Assembly: GCA_049642465.1 (NCBI GenBank)
Contig: JBAROV010000145.1
Span: 1-45,583, forward strand
Direction of reading: 5' to 3'
Length of the DNA: 45,583 nucleotides
DNA from: CAWDPQ01 sp049642465
GTDB lineage: Bacteria; Acidobacteriota; Vicinamibacteria; Vicinamibacterales; 2-12-FULL-66-21
Shown here in pieces: positions 1 through 9,556 of this stretch. Numbering within the stretch: position 1 is the stretch's first letter; each line of letters opens with the position of its first letter. The position numbers and the translations under genes are program-made. Under the pieces are notes generated by a model. That model saw only the letters and a list, made by a program, of their open reading frames with translations, had not been told where the DNA came from and made no database searches.

Positions 1-15
1 TGGGCGCTTCTGACC

Positions 16-2466
16 TCAGCATCGCAGTGCCCGCGCGCCTTCGATGCGCGTCGCCCGAACCGCAGGCATCGCCGCCGCGAGAAGGGCGACGGCCGACAGC
101 AATGTCACGACGACGGCGTAAGTGGGCACGTCGGTTGGCGCGACTTCAAACAACAGACCCGCGAGCGTTCTGGTTGCACCGACCGTCAGCGCCAGGCCGC
201 ACACCACACCGGCGGCCGCGAGCCACGCGGCCTTTCGCAGCACCATCCGGATCACTTCGGCGGCCGAGGCACCAAGCGCGGTCCTGATCGCAATTTCGTG
301 CGTGCGCTGTGCCACCGCGTACGACATCACCCCATAGATGCCGACCACCGCCAGCACGAGCGCCAGCGCGCCGAATGAAGCGATGAGCACCGACAAGATC
401 CGGGGCCGGGCGAGCGAACGGGCTATGTGGTCTTCCATCGTGCTGACGCGCGAGATCGGTTGTACCGGGTCCAGGCTGGTGACAGCCGCGCGAATCGAGG
501 GGACGAGACGCTCTGGCGAAACCGCCGTCCGGACCACGAATGACATGAACGGGAACGAACGCTGCGAATGCGGCTGGTAGAACTCGGGGCGCGGTGGAGT
601 GGCCGGTCCCAGATGGCGGATGTCCCCGACAACGCCAACGACGGTCATCCATTCGTCCCCTTCCCGTCCAACCCTGATCCGCTTGCCAACTGGCTCGGCA
701 CCGCGCCAGTGCTGGCGTACAAACGTCTGATTCACCAGAACGACGCGTGGAGTCTCACGCGTGTCGCTCGCAGCAAAGTCGCGGCCGCTGAGGACAGGAA
801 TTCCCATCGCGCGAAAATATCCCGGCGTTACGACCTGGTATCCAGCGCGCGGCTCCTGACCTGGCGGCGGAAGCGGGCGCCCTTCGATGGTAAACCCGGC
901 GGCGAAATCGTCCCCTCCAATCGGCAGCGTCACCGCGGCGGCAGCTCGCGTTACTCCCGGCAGTCCAGAGATGAGCCGCAGCGCCTCGTCATAGAACGCC
1001 ACCTGCTGCCGCTGGTATTGGGCTCGCTCGCCGCTCAAAAACATGTCGAACGTCAACAGATTGTGCGTGTCGATACCAGTGTCCACGCGTGAAAGTGCAT
1101 GAAAGCTGCGCAACATCAAGCCGGCCCCGACGAGCAGCACCAGCGCCACCGCAATCTCGGCGATCACCAACGCGTCCCGTGTTCGCCCGGCTCTCGGCCC
1201 CGCAGTTCCTCGCGCGCCTCCCTCGCCAAGGTCCATCGCCAGCACGCCAGTCGAGACGTGCCAGGCCGGCGCGAGGCCGCAGAGTATTCCCGTTACGACA
1301 GCCACCGCGCCGGTAAACAGCAGTACCCCGCCATCCACAACCGCGTGCACGCCTTCGAAACCTGCCGGGGACAGCGTGGCGAGCCAGCGGCTCGCCCCGA
1401 ACGCGAGCATGAGCCCAATCAATCCGCTGCCGATCGCCAGGATCGTCGATTCGGTGAGCAACTGCCGAACAACCCGCGAGCGGCTCGCCCCTAGCGCGAG
1501 GCGAAGGGCGATTTCACGCCGCCGCACCGCGCTGCGGCCGAGGAGCAGGCTGGCGATGTTCGCGCACGCAATGGCAAGCACGAAGGCGACGGCCGCCAGC
1601 AGTACCATCATCGGCTTGCGCACGTGGCCAACGAACTGCTCGCGTAACGGAATCACGGTCGCGCTGCGTCCCCCCTCTTCATTCGGGTACTGGCGTGCAA
1701 GACGCTGCGCCACGATTTCTGCTTCGCGTCGCGCCTGGTCGATCGTCACGCCGTCCTTAAGCCGTGCGACCGCCCGCAGATATCCCGCCTGCCGATTCGC
1801 CGCGAGATCGCCCTCGCGGTCGATTGGCATTCTCGGGATATCCCTGCTCGTGCCAGGCACCCAGAGCTGCGGTCCGTCGAAGGTGCCAGGCGTAGCGGTG
1901 ATTGCCGGCCACTCAAACGACGGCGGCATGACGGCGACAATGGTCCGCGCTGTGCCGTTGAGCATGATGGTGCGCCCGACAATTGCGGAATCGGCTCCAA
2001 ACCGCGTTGACCAGAGTCGGTGGCTGAGGACCACCGCGCGGTCGTCTGCCGCGTTGGTGTGAAACGTGTCACCAATCAGCGGTGCAACCCCAAGCACATC
2101 AAAGAATGAGGAAGACACGCTCGATCCAGATATGCGCTCTGGATCCCCTGAGCCGGTCAGGTTGAAGGGAACATGGCTGATGCCGGCGAAGGCAGAGAGC
2201 GACGTCATCTGCGCGCGGAAATCGACGAGCCGACCGGGCGTCAACGGTTCCAGTGGAAACGTGCTGCTCGTCGACCAGACAAACACGAGGCGCGAAGCAT
2301 CACGATAAGGGAGCGGCGCGAGGAGCACCCCGCTGATGACGCTGAAAATAGCTGTGTTCGCGCCGATGCCCAGCGCGAGCGTGAGCGCCGCCGTCGCGGT
2401 GAACCCTGGCGTTTTGCCCAACCCGCGAAGCGCGTACCACGAGTCCTGTCGTAGATCCGTCCACAT
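16..2466 (-). CDS. ADOP-type ABC transporter permease (MacB/FtsX-like, duplicated)
   Basis: This 816-residue inner-membrane protein has the two-fold layout of acidobacterial orphan permeases. An N-terminal TM helix (about 20-45) is followed by a periplasmic MacB-type core domain (about 50-250) and a three-TM FtsX domain (about 280-410, with the stretch LLAAVAFVLAIACANIASLL). A second core (about 450-650) and a second FtsX domain (about 690-810, ending ATRIEGARAL) repeat the pattern. The N-terminal phrase WYALRGLGKTPGF is typical of the family. The gene is complete, with its stop 16 bases from the window edge. No ATPase lies beside it here, as is usual for these orphans. Members are thought to act in mechanotransmission or efflux, but the substrate is unknown. 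A second, broken copy of the family lies at 33853-36319. Confidence 0.93.
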   Translation of the reverse strand: MWTDLRQDSWYALRGLGKTPGFTATAALTLALGIGANTAIFSVISGVLLAPLPYRDASRLVFVWSTSSTFPLEPLTPGRLVDFRAQMTSLSAFAGISHVPFNLTGSGDPERISGSSVSSSFFDVLGVAPLIGDTFHTNAADDRAVVLSHRLWSTRFGADSAIVGRTIMLNGTARTIVAVMPPSFEWPAITATPGTFDGPQLWVPGTSRDIPRMPIDREGDLAANRQAGYLRAVARLKDGVTIDQARREAEIVAQRLARQYPNEEGGRSATVIPLREQFVGHVRKPMMVLLAAVAFVLAIACANIASLLLGRSAVRRREIALRLALGASRSRVVRQLLTESTILAIGSGLIGLMLAFGASRWLATLSPAGFEGVHAVVDGGVLLFTGAVAVVTGILCGLAPAWHVSTGVLAMDLGEGGARGTAGPRAGRTRDALVIAEIAVALVLLVGAGLMLRSFHALSRVDTGIDTHNLLTFDMFLSGERAQYQRQQVAFYDEALRLISGLPGVTRAAAAVTLPIGGDDFAAGFTIEGRPLPPPGQEPRAGYQVVTPGYFRAMGIPVLSGRDFAASDTRETPRVVLVNQTFVRQHWRGAEPVGKRIRVGREGDEWMTVVGVVGDIRHLGPATPPRPEFYQPHSQRSFPFMSFVVRTAVSPERLVPSIRAAVTSLDPVQPISRVSTMEDHIARSLARPRILSVLIASFGALALVLAVVGIYGVMSYAVAQRTHEIAIRTALGASAAEVIRMVLRKAAWLAAAGVVCGLALTVGATRTLAGLLFEVAPTDVPTYAVVVTLLSAVALLAAAMPAVRATRIEGARALRC

Positions 2467-2532
2467 GCCTGTTACCCTCTGGTCCTTCGAATGCCGTGGT
2501 AAGACGGAGTGAGGAGCAACAAGGTTAGCTCG

Positions 2533-3285
2533 ATGGCGAAAAGAGTTCGGCTCGACCGTGCGATTTCAAAGCTTGGGCTTGCATCGCGCAGCGAAGCCCG
2601 CCGCCTAATTACCGCGGGAAAGGTCCTGGTCGGCGGCCGGCAAATCGTCGATCCTGCCACCGAGGTGCTGCCGCAGCAGGCTGACATTCGCGTTGACGGC
2701 CGAGCAGTTCCTCCGTGCCACGAGCGGACGATTATTCTGAACAAATCCCGCGGCGTGCTCGTGACGCGACGAGATCCGGAGGGGCGCCCAACGGTATTCG
2801 ATCTCCTGGGGCCGGACGGGCCGACTCTGGTCGCGGCCGGGCGACTCGACATGGCCACAACCGGCTTGCTGCTGTTGACGACGGATACCCAACTCGCGGA
2901 GTGGCTCACGAACCCCGCAAACGGGATCATCAGGCGTTACGTTGTGACGGTGCGTGGCGCTCTGTCGGACGACTCGGCGAACCAAATGACACACGGAATC
3001 GCCGGAATGCGCGCGGCAGCGGTGCGCGTCCGGAAGCGTTCGACGCGCGAAACACACCTCCTCGTGGACTTGACCGAAGGAAAAAACCGCGAAATTCGAC
3101 GACTCTGCGAAGCGCTCGGCCACGAGGTGACCGCTTTGAAGCGCATCGCGTTCGGCAGTCTCGGGCTTGGAGACCTCCAGCCTGGCGAGTGGCGTGACGT
3201 GACGCGAGAGGAAGTCGCGCAGCTACGCACAACGGAGAGGCAGGCTTCGCCGACCCGGATTCGATCCACTACACTAAAGCGATGA
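2533..3285 (+). CDS. RsuA/RluB-family pseudouridine synthase
   Basis: This cytoplasmic rRNA-modifying enzyme converts a uridine to pseudouridine. An N-terminal S4 RNA-binding domain (residues 5-60, RLDRAISKLGLASRSEARRL) precedes the catalytic domain. The catalytic Asp is D106 in the motif GRLDMATTGLLLLT, and the later KNREIRRLCEALGHEV is also characteristic. The ATG at 2533 (MAKRVRLD) is preferred to an in-frame GTG at 2509, because the S4 domain begins right after it. At about 250 residues the length is normal for RluB/RsuA. The 3' end overlaps the next gene by four bases (ATGA), so the two are probably translationally coupled. Whether the target is 23S (RluB/RluE/RluF) or 16S (RsuA) rRNA cannot be told here. 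Confidence 0.93.
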   Translation: MAKRVRLDRAISKLGLASRSEARRLITAGKVLVGGRQIVDPATEVLPQQADIRVDGRAVPPCHERTIILNKSRGVLVTRRDPEGRPTVFDLLGPDGPTLVAAGRLDMATTGLLLLTTDTQLAEWLTNPANGIIRRYVVTVRGALSDDSANQMTHGIAGMRAAAVRVRKRSTRETHLLVDLTEGKNREIRRLCEALGHEVTALKRIAFGSLGLGDLQPGEWRDVTREEVAQLRTTERQASPTRIRSTTLKR

Positions 3286-5000
3286 TTGTGCGACATTTCC
3301 CACACTACCTGGCCTGCGCGGGGCTGCTGGCGCTCGCGAGCGCATGCTCGGACAAATCGGCTCCGCAGCAATCCACCTCCGCGAGCCCGCAACCGCAGTC
3401 CGTGCCCGCGGCACGGATAGAGGCGTCGGCCATCCTCGATCGAATCAAAGTCCTCTCCTCCGACGAATACGAGGGCCGGGCACCGGGGACCAAGGGCGAG
3501 GACCTGACCGTCCGCTACCTCGAAGAGGAATTCAAGAAGCTCGGCCTGAAGCCGGGGAACACCGACGGAACCTACATTCAGAACGTGCCGCTCGTTGGCA
3601 TCACTGCCACGAACGCTCGGCCTTTGACCATCTCGCAAGGGTCGCAGAAGCAGACGTTCAAGTGGTCGGACGAAGTGGTCGCGTGGACGAAACACGTGGC
3701 GCCGAGCGCCGCGATCGAAAACTCGGACGTCATTTTTGCCGGCTACGGTGTCGTCGCTCCTGAGTTCAACTGGAATGACTTCAAGGACGTGGACGTCAAG
3801 GGCAAGACCATCATCGTGCTCGTGAACGATCCGCAGATTCCCGATCCCGCTGACGCCACCAAGCTCGATCCCAAGACGTTCAACGGCAACGCGATGACGT
3901 ACTACGGACGCTGGACGTACAAATTCGAGGAAGGTGCGCGCAAAGGCGCCGCGGGCATCCTGATCGTTCACGAGACCGGGCCAGCGGGGTATCCGTTTTC
4001 CGTCGTGCAGGGCAACCTTCGTGAGAAGTTCGATCTCGTGACGCCCGACAAGAACATGGGGCGCGCAGCCGTTGAGGGGTGGATTACCCTCGATGCGGCC
4101 AAGAAAATCCTGCGCATGGGCGGGCAGGACTTCGATGCGCTGAAGAAACAGGCGCTCACGCGTGAGTTTCGTCCGGTCCCGCTCAACCTGAAAGCATCAA
4201 TCGCCATCAGCAACAAGATGCGGACGCTGGACTCCCGCAACGTGGTGGCGAAGCTCGAAGGATCCGATCAATCGCTCACAAATGAATACGTTGTCTATAC
4301 CGCGCACTGGGACCACCTTGGAGTAGGTGCTCCCGTCAACGGTGACAAGATCTATAACGGGGCGCTCGACAACGCGTCAGGCGTAGCGCAGCTGCTCGAG
4401 ATCGCGCGCGCGTTCACGCAAACGCAACCGCAGCCGAAGCGCTCGATTCTCTTCGTCATGGTCACGGCGGAAGAGCAGGGACTCCTCGGCTCGCAGTACT
4501 ACTCTGTCAGTCCCATCTACCCGCTCGCCAAGACCCTTGCGAATATCAACATCGACGGGATCAATCAGTGGGGGCAGACGAAGGACATTACCGTGATCGG
4601 CATGGGCGCCTCGGACCTCGATGACTATCTGCGCGACGCCGCAACGCAACAGGGACGCACGCTCCGTCCGGACCCAGAACCGGAAAAGGGGTTCTACTAC
4701 CGATCCGATCATTTCAACTTTGCCAAACAGGGCGTGCCGGCGCTCTACACCGACGTCGGCGTCGAATTCGTCGGTAAGCCACCGGAGTACAGCAAACAGA
4801 AACGAGACGAGTACACCGAAAAGGACTACCACGCGCCATCAGACGAAGTGAAACCTGACTGGGATCTCGCCGGCGCCGTCGAAGATGCGCAACTCCTCTA
4901 TGCGGTGGGGTATCGAGTGGCGAACGCGGACAGATTCCCGGAGTGGAAGCCGGGCAATGAATTCAGAGCGAAGCGGGAGGAGATGCTGAAAGGGCAGTAG
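3282..5000 (+). CDS. M28-family metallopeptidase, lipoprotein
   Basis: This 572-residue secreted peptidase is probably a zinc aminopeptidase that trims peptides in the periplasm. The N-terminus is a lipoprotein signal (hydrophobic run then LASAC, lipobox Cys at about 22). A protease-associated (PA) insert covers about 130-270. The M28 metal motifs follow in order: AHWDHLG (about 341-347), LDNASGVAQLLEIAR, TAEEQGLLGS (acid/base Glu pair), NINIDG, and SDHFNFAKQGVPALY near the C-terminus. All expected metal ligands are present. The start codon overlaps the stop of the pseudouridine synthase gene. The 3' end faces speA, 15 bases away, with no obvious terminator hairpin between them. Confidence 0.95.
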   Translation: MIVRHFPHYLACAGLLALASACSDKSAPQQSTSASPQPQSVPAARIEASAILDRIKVLSSDEYEGRAPGTKGEDLTVRYLEEEFKKLGLKPGNTDGTYIQNVPLVGITATNARPLTISQGSQKQTFKWSDEVVAWTKHVAPSAAIENSDVIFAGYGVVAPEFNWNDFKDVDVKGKTIIVLVNDPQIPDPADATKLDPKTFNGNAMTYYGRWTYKFEEGARKGAAGILIVHETGPAGYPFSVVQGNLREKFDLVTPDKNMGRAAVEGWITLDAAKKILRMGGQDFDALKKQALTREFRPVPLNLKASIAISNKMRTLDSRNVVAKLEGSDQSLTNEYVVYTAHWDHLGVGAPVNGDKIYNGALDNASGVAQLLEIARAFTQTQPQPKRSILFVMVTAEEQGLLGSQYYSVSPIYPLAKTLANINIDGINQWGQTKDITVIGMGASDLDDYLRDAATQQGRTLRPDPEPEKGFYYRSDHFNFAKQGVPALYTDVGVEFVGKPPEYSKQKRDEYTEKDYHAPSDEVKPDWDLAGAVEDAQLLYAVGYRVANADRFPEWKPGNEFRAKREEMLKGQ

Positions 5001-5015
5001 ACAGAGACTCGACCT

Positions 5016-6980
5016 TCACCTTTCTTTCGGATCTTCCAGATACGTATACCCCTGCAACCCTTCTTCGTAGAACTGCAGGAAGCGGCCAGACTCTTCGTAG
5101 CTGATCTTTCCCTCGCGCACGGCGAGCTCGACGTCGGCGCGAAGCTTGCGCACGAGGATGTTCGGATCGAATTCGACGTAATCGAGAACCTCACGGACGG
5201 TGTCGCCCTTGATCACTGCATCGAGGACGACGTTGCCGCTGTCGTCCAGACTGACGTGAACGGCGTGCGTATCGCCGAACAGGTTGTGAAGGTCGCCCAG
5301 GATCTCCTGGTACGCGCCCACCAGAAACACACCGAGATAGTACGGCTCCCCGTTAACGGCATGGAGCGGGAGCGTTCGCTTGACGTCCCGGCGATCGATG
5401 AACTGATCGATCTTCCCGTCTGAATCACACGTGATGTCTCCGAGCACGGCGTGGTGCGTCGGCGGCGTATTCAGCAAGTGAATGGGCATGATCGGGAAGA
5501 GCTGCTTGATGGCCCAGCTGTCGGGGCAGGACTGGAAGAGCGAGAAGTTGCAGAAATACGTATCCGCCATCGCATCGTCGAGTCCCTGGAGGTCCTCAGG
5601 GACGTCGTCCATCTGCGCCACGAGCTTTTTCAATTTCACGAGAATGGCCCAGTACAGGTTTTCCGCCTGGCACCGCTGCTCGAGCGGCAGGTAACCGCCG
5701 GTGAAGAGGTTGAGCGCCATGTCGAGCGCCTGCTGCGCGTCGTGGTAGCTCTCGAGGGCGTTTCTCGGCGACAGGTTCTGGTACGTTTCGAGCAGGTCGA
5801 TGAGCGGCTGCTCCGCTTCATCAGGTGAAATCGTGTCCGGAATCTTTTCTTCTCCGAAGGCCGACACCCCCAGAACGTTGAATACCAGCACGCTGTGGTA
5901 GGCGACGATGGCCCGGCCGCTCTCCGACACGATGGTCGGGTGTTTGACCCCGGCATCGTCACACACCGTCTGAATGTGATAGACGACGTCGTTGGCGTAC
6001 TCTTCGAGCGTGTAGTTCACGCTGGATTCAAAATTCGTCTGGGAGCCGTCGTAGTCAACCCCCAGCCCGCCGCCGACGTCGAGGTAGTGCAGCCCGGCGC
6101 CGGCCTTCACGAGTTCGGCGTAGATGCGGGCCGACTCGTTCAGCGCCCCCTTGACGATCCGAATATTCGGAATCTGGCTGCCGAGGTGAAAGTGCAGCAG
6201 CTTGAAGCAATCTTCCATGCCCAGAGCCCGAAGTTCGTTGAGTCCTCGCAGCACCTCGGCGACCGTGAGACCAAACTTGGAGCGATAGCCACCCGAGCTT
6301 TGCCACCGTCCGCCCCCCCGCGAGGCTAGCTTGACACGCATGCCAATTTGCGGGCGGACGCCAATCCGTTGGGCGTACTTCAGGATCAACCCCAGCTCGG
6401 TGTACTTCTCGACGACCGGAATGACGTTGCGGCCGATTTTCTGGGCCATCATCGCCATTTCGATGAACTCAGCGTCCTTGAACCCGTTGCAAATGATGGG
6501 TGTGTCGTTGTAGGCCTGGGCCGCAACGGCGAGCAGCTCGGGCTTCGAGCCGGCTTCGAGTCCGAACCCATACTCACGGCCAAAGTCGAGGACCTCTTCC
6601 ACGACCTGACGTTGCTGGTTGACCTTGATCGGGTAGACGCAGACGTATCCGCCTTCGTACTGGTGCTGGGCGATGGCGGCTTTGAAGGCGTTGTGAATAT
6701 CGCCAACCCGGTGGCGCAGAATGTCACGGAAACGAATCAGAACGGGAAGATGGATCCCGCGCAGCACGAGATGATCGATGAGCTGCTTGAGATCGATGGA
6801 TCGCGCGGGGTCTTTCGTCGGATGGACGAGAACGTGACCGGACTGTGAGATGGAGAAGTAGCCTTTACCCCATCGGTCTACCTCATACAGCTCGGCAGCA
6901 TCGGTGACGGTAAACAGTTCTCCAGCCTGCCAATTACGATGCCCGCGTGCTGTAGAGGAACTCACGCGAACATAATACAC
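5016..6980 (-). CDS. speA: Biosynthetic arginine decarboxylase (PLP-dependent)
   Basis: This enzyme decarboxylates arginine to agmatine, the first step of one route to putrescine and spermidine. It is a fold-III (alanine-racemase-like) PLP enzyme. The PLP lysine is K119 in VYPIKVNQQRQV. The barrel continues with GFGLEAGSKPEL, HFHLGSQIPN and LDVGGGLGVDYDGS, and the C-terminal beta domain carries NFSLFQSCPDSWAI and LGDITCDSDGKID. At 654 residues the length is standard. The start is uncertain. The reading frame opens at GTG 6980 with little Shine-Dalgarno signal, and GTG 6965 is an alternative. A TATTAT box at 6972-6977 would leave almost no leader before 6965. No other polyamine gene is in the window. 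Confidence 0.96.
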   Translation of the reverse strand: MYYVRVSSSTARGHRNWQAGELFTVTDAAELYEVDRWGKGYFSISQSGHVLVHPTKDPARSIDLKQLIDHLVLRGIHLPVLIRFRDILRHRVGDIHNAFKAAIAQHQYEGGYVCVYPIKVNQQRQVVEEVLDFGREYGFGLEAGSKPELLAVAAQAYNDTPIICNGFKDAEFIEMAMMAQKIGRNVIPVVEKYTELGLILKYAQRIGVRPQIGMRVKLASRGGGRWQSSGGYRSKFGLTVAEVLRGLNELRALGMEDCFKLLHFHLGSQIPNIRIVKGALNESARIYAELVKAGAGLHYLDVGGGLGVDYDGSQTNFESSVNYTLEEYANDVVYHIQTVCDDAGVKHPTIVSESGRAIVAYHSVLVFNVLGVSAFGEEKIPDTISPDEAEQPLIDLLETYQNLSPRNALESYHDAQQALDMALNLFTGGYLPLEQRCQAENLYWAILVKLKKLVAQMDDVPEDLQGLDDAMADTYFCNFSLFQSCPDSWAIKQLFPIMPIHLLNTPPTHHAVLGDITCDSDGKIDQFIDRRDVKRTLPLHAVNGEPYYLGVFLVGAYQEILGDLHNLFGDTHAVHVSLDDSGNVVLDAVIKGDTVREVLDYVEFDPNILVRKLRADVELAVREGKISYEESGRFLQFYEEGLQGYTYLEDPKER

Positions 6981-7010
6981 ACCTTTTTCGAAAATCGATG
7001 CAAAAAGCGT

Positions 7011-7049
7011 CGCTTCCAGCTTCCAGCTTCCGGCTTCCGGCTTCCGGCT
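7011..7049. repeat. CTTCCAGC/CTTCCGGC low-complexity tract
   Basis: About five tandem, slightly varied copies of an 8-base unit (CTTCCAGC, then CTTCCGGC) lie just upstream of speA. A complementary-looking tract, GGGAGCTGGGAGCTGGAAG, lies at about 7200-7218. The same unit reappears at 25781-25848. The function is unknown. Confidence 0.8.
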
Positions 7050-7287
7050 CGCGCAAGTTTCTGCTAGCCAGTTCCAAGTTTTCAGTTAGTGCTGATCAGA
7101 GTTCTCAGTCTCCAATCGGATCAGTTCGCCTCTCGCGAGTTGACGGCCCAGTGGGTACTGGGGGCTGGCAACCGGCTCGGTGACGACCGATCACGACTGG
7201 GAGCTGGGAGCTGGAAGCTGAGTTCGAGTCCGTTCATGGGATGAAACTGTCCGCACACGGTCACCAATCCCGCTCCGCAGCCATCGC

Positions 7288-7313
7288 GTCACCGGCCGGG
7301 ATCTGCCGGTGAC
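7288..7313. repeat. Perfect 9-bp inverted repeat with 8-base loop
   Basis: The arms GTCACCGGC (7288-7296) and GCCGGTGAC (7305-7313) are exact reverse complements around an 8-base loop. It lies about 200 bases before the kinase start. There is no T-run on either side, so it is not a classical intrinsic terminator. An operator or a small REP-like element is possible. Confidence 0.7.
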
Positions 7314-7514
7314 AGGGACGAAAGGCCTTGTATCGGGTGTGAATGGCTCGCCGTCGATGATGAGCGTTTTTCCTTGGAAATCTGGCCACTCTGCTGCATT
7401 CGTCCCTGCGAATCCGTGCAGACGAAAGCCCTCTTTCTTACGTCTAACGAAGGCATAAACGCCTTCGCCGCCGGCGCAACCGGTGGCGACTGGGGGCCGT
7501 CTCATCACCGTCGC

Positions 7515-8792
7515 ATGAAACCTCCAACGGATCGCCAACTCGATCTGTACGGAATGGGCACCGACGTGCCTGCCCCGCCACGAGTGTCGCAGGGAGTGCG
7601 GTGGTCCGTCGTAGTGGCGTTCGCGACAGCGCTCGGTGTGCTGTCGTCCGCGCTTGCGTGGCAGTTCACGCGATGGCTCGAACGGCCTGAGATCTCCTGG
7701 CAAACAATCGCGACTCTGAACTTCGCCTACTGGTATTTGTGGGCACTCGCGACCCCAGCCATCGTCTGGCTGTCGCACCATTTCCGCTTCGAACGTGGAG
7801 GCCTTGTTCGTGCCTTTGCGGTCCACCTGCCCGCGGTCATCGTCGTGTCGCTTGGTCACATCGTTTCCATGCAGGCCGTGCAGTGGTGGATTGCCACGCT
7901 GGACAATCGCCCGTTTGCCTGGTGGACGGAGGTCGAGCGTGCGGCGCTGCAGTACTTCGACTGGGAGATGATCACCTATTGGGCGATCGTCGGTCTCAGC
8001 CATGCGCTCCTCTACTACCGCGAGTCACGAGGCCGAGCCGTTCGAGCGGCCCAGCTCGAAGTGAAGCTGGCGGAGGCGCAGCTGACCACGCTGCAGCAGC
8101 AGCTTCATCCGCACTTCCTCTTCAACACGCTGCACGCCATCTCCGCGCTGATGCATCGCGACGTCGAAGCGGCGGACCGCATGCTGACGCGGCTGAGCGA
8201 TCTTCTCCGGATCACGCTCGAGAACCTGGGACAGTCCGAGGTGTCCCTGCAGACAGAGCTCGATTTCCTCGGTAAGTATCTGCAGATCGAACAAACGCGT
8301 TTCATGGATCGCTTGACCGTGCGCTTCGAGATCCAGCCGGAAACGCTCGATACCCGAGTTCCGTGCCTGCTACTGCAGCCATTGGTTGAAAACGCCATCA
8401 AACACGGCGTCGCGAAAAAGGCGGGCGATGGCCACATCGCAATCTCAGCCCGCCGCGATGGCGACAAGCTCGTGATCGAGGTCAGAGACGATGGTGTGGG
8501 ACTGTCCGAGGACGCGCTGACCGCACTGCAAAAAGGCATCGGTGTCTCGACGACGAGAGCGCGGCTACAGCATCTCTTTGGCGCGGACTTCCGGTTCGAG
8601 TTCCACCGGCTGCAGGAAGGTCTCGCCGTCCTCGTGGCCGTCCCCTGGCACACAGGTCAGTCAGTCAAGCTGGCGGCGGGAGGCGCCGCGCCGGGCACTG
8701 AAGGGACCGAGCCGGACTTCAGTCGCAGTTCAGGTTCGGTAGCACTTGGGATCGTGTTGGCTAGCCTCTTCATTCGCAGGAAAACATCATGA
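7515..8792 (+). CDS. LytS/YehU-type sensor histidine kinase
   Basis: This 425-residue membrane histidine kinase pairs with the following LytTR regulator. Four hydrophobic segments (about 28-52, 66-90, 98-122 and 148-168) form a small sensor. A short coiled linker (about 172-196) leads to the His_kinase domain, with phospho-His H200 in the motif LHPHFLFN. The HATPase_c domain follows, with the N-box LLQPLVENAIKHG and the G-box RDDGVGLS. The ATG at 7515 (MKPPTDRQ) is chosen because upstream in-frame sequence is unlike the family. The stop overlaps the regulator start (ATGA at 8789), so the pair is coupled. Oddly, about 48 residues follow the usual domain end at AVPW, finishing in a hydrophobic run and RRK. 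The DNA coding for this tail contains an inverted repeat (8697-8703 with 8717-8723). Confidence 0.93.
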   Translation: MKPPTDRQLDLYGMGTDVPAPPRVSQGVRWSVVVAFATALGVLSSALAWQFTRWLERPEISWQTIATLNFAYWYLWALATPAIVWLSHHFRFERGGLVRAFAVHLPAVIVVSLGHIVSMQAVQWWIATLDNRPFAWWTEVERAALQYFDWEMITYWAIVGLSHALLYYRESRGRAVRAAQLEVKLAEAQLTTLQQQLHPHFLFNTLHAISALMHRDVEAADRMLTRLSDLLRITLENLGQSEVSLQTELDFLGKYLQIEQTRFMDRLTVRFEIQPETLDTRVPCLLLQPLVENAIKHGVAKKAGDGHIAISARRDGDKLVIEVRDDGVGLSEDALTALQKGIGVSTTRARLQHLFGADFRFEFHRLQEGLAVLVAVPWHTGQSVKLAAGGAAPGTEGTEPDFSRSSGSVALGIVLASLFIRRKTS

Positions 8793-9556
8793 AAAAGATC
8801 CGAACGTTGATTGTTGACGATGAACCACTGGCGCGGGAACGGCTGGCCGCCCTGCTCGCCGGAGAGTCAGACATCGAGGTGATCGGTCAGGCACGTGATG
8901 GCGAGGAGGCGCTCACGGCGATCCAGGATCACTCGCCCGACCTCGTGTTTCTGGACGTCCAGATGCCGCAGATGAACGGCTTCGAAGTGATCGAAGCGGT
9001 CGGCTCCGAGAAGATGCCGCTCGTCATCTTCGTGACCGCCTACGATCAGCATGCCTTGAAGGCATTTCAAGTGCGGGCGCTCGATTACCTGTTGAAGCCG
9101 TTCGATCGTGAACGATTCACCGATGCGTTGCAGCGGGCACGTAAGCAGATCGAACGTGAAGAAACGGGCGATCTCGGCCGACGGCTGCTGGCGCTCGTGA
9201 AGGATCTCCGCAAGGACCAGCCAAAGTCGGATCGGCTGGTGGTCAAGTCCGGCGGCCGGCTGTTCTTCCTCCGCACCGACGAAATCGACTGGATCGAGGC
9301 GGCGGGCAATTACGTCCGCCTGCACGTCGGCACCACGTCACACTTGCTCCGGGAGACAATGAACGCGATCGAAGGGCGACTCGATCCGGAGAAGTTCTTC
9401 CGTATTCACCGTTCGCGCATCGTCAACATGGAGCGGATTCAGGAACTGCAGCCGTGGCTGAATGGCGAGTATGCCGTCCTGCTCCGGACGGGCACGCGGC
9501 TCACGCTCAGTCGGGGGTATCGAGAGAAGCTGCAGGATCGGCTGAGGGTGGGCTAA
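8789..9556 (+). CDS. LytTR-family response regulator
   Basis: This 255-residue cytoplasmic transcription regulator is the partner of the overlapping kinase. The receiver domain (1-125) has all key residues: acidic D10/D11, phospho-acceptor D56 in VFLDVQMPQMNGFE, T83 in FVTAYD, and K103 in DYLLKPFD. A linker leads to the C-terminal LytTR DNA-binding domain (about 148-250), with DEIDWIEAAGNYVRLH, FFRIHRSRIVNMERI and TLSRGYREKL, as in AlgR/YehT/LytR. Its target sites are not visible here. No gene follows for over 800 bases, so the system's regulon lies elsewhere or at the divergent speA side. Confidence 0.96.
   Translation: MKKIRTLIVDDEPLARERLAALLAGESDIEVIGQARDGEEALTAIQDHSPDLVFLDVQMPQMNGFEVIEAVGSEKMPLVIFVTAYDQHALKAFQVRALDYLLKPFDRERFTDALQRARKQIEREETGDLGRRLLALVKDLRKDQPKSDRLVVKSGGRLFFLRTDEIDWIEAAGNYVRLHVGTTSHLLRETMNAIEGRLDPEKFFRIHRSRIVNMERIQELQPWLNGEYAVLLRTGTRLTLSRGYREKLQDRLRVG

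Larger units (their letters stand above)
6981..7514. other. Intergenic region between divergent speA and histidine kinase genes
   Basis: No convincing gene is seen in these 534 bases. They hold the start region of speA (left) and of the kinase gene (right), two low-complexity CTTCC/GGAAG tracts (7011-7049 and 7197-7220) and two perfect inverted repeats. One has arms GTCACCGGC and GCCGGTGAC (7288-7313). The other has arms CGAAGGC and GCCTTCG (7448-7467). A minus-strand open frame crosses the region but continues antisense into the kinase gene and looks like a shadow. Confidence 0.7.

Noticed and set aside
2937..3971. Long minus-strand open frame (344 codons)
   Set aside because: It is antisense to the pseudouridine synthase and M28 peptidase genes, is Arg/His-rich with no motif, and both sense genes have full catalytic signatures.
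7191..8003. Minus-strand open frame of 270 codons
   Set aside because: It runs antisense into the histidine kinase gene. A part near 7330-7400 reads almost like a protein, but no family or start site supports it.
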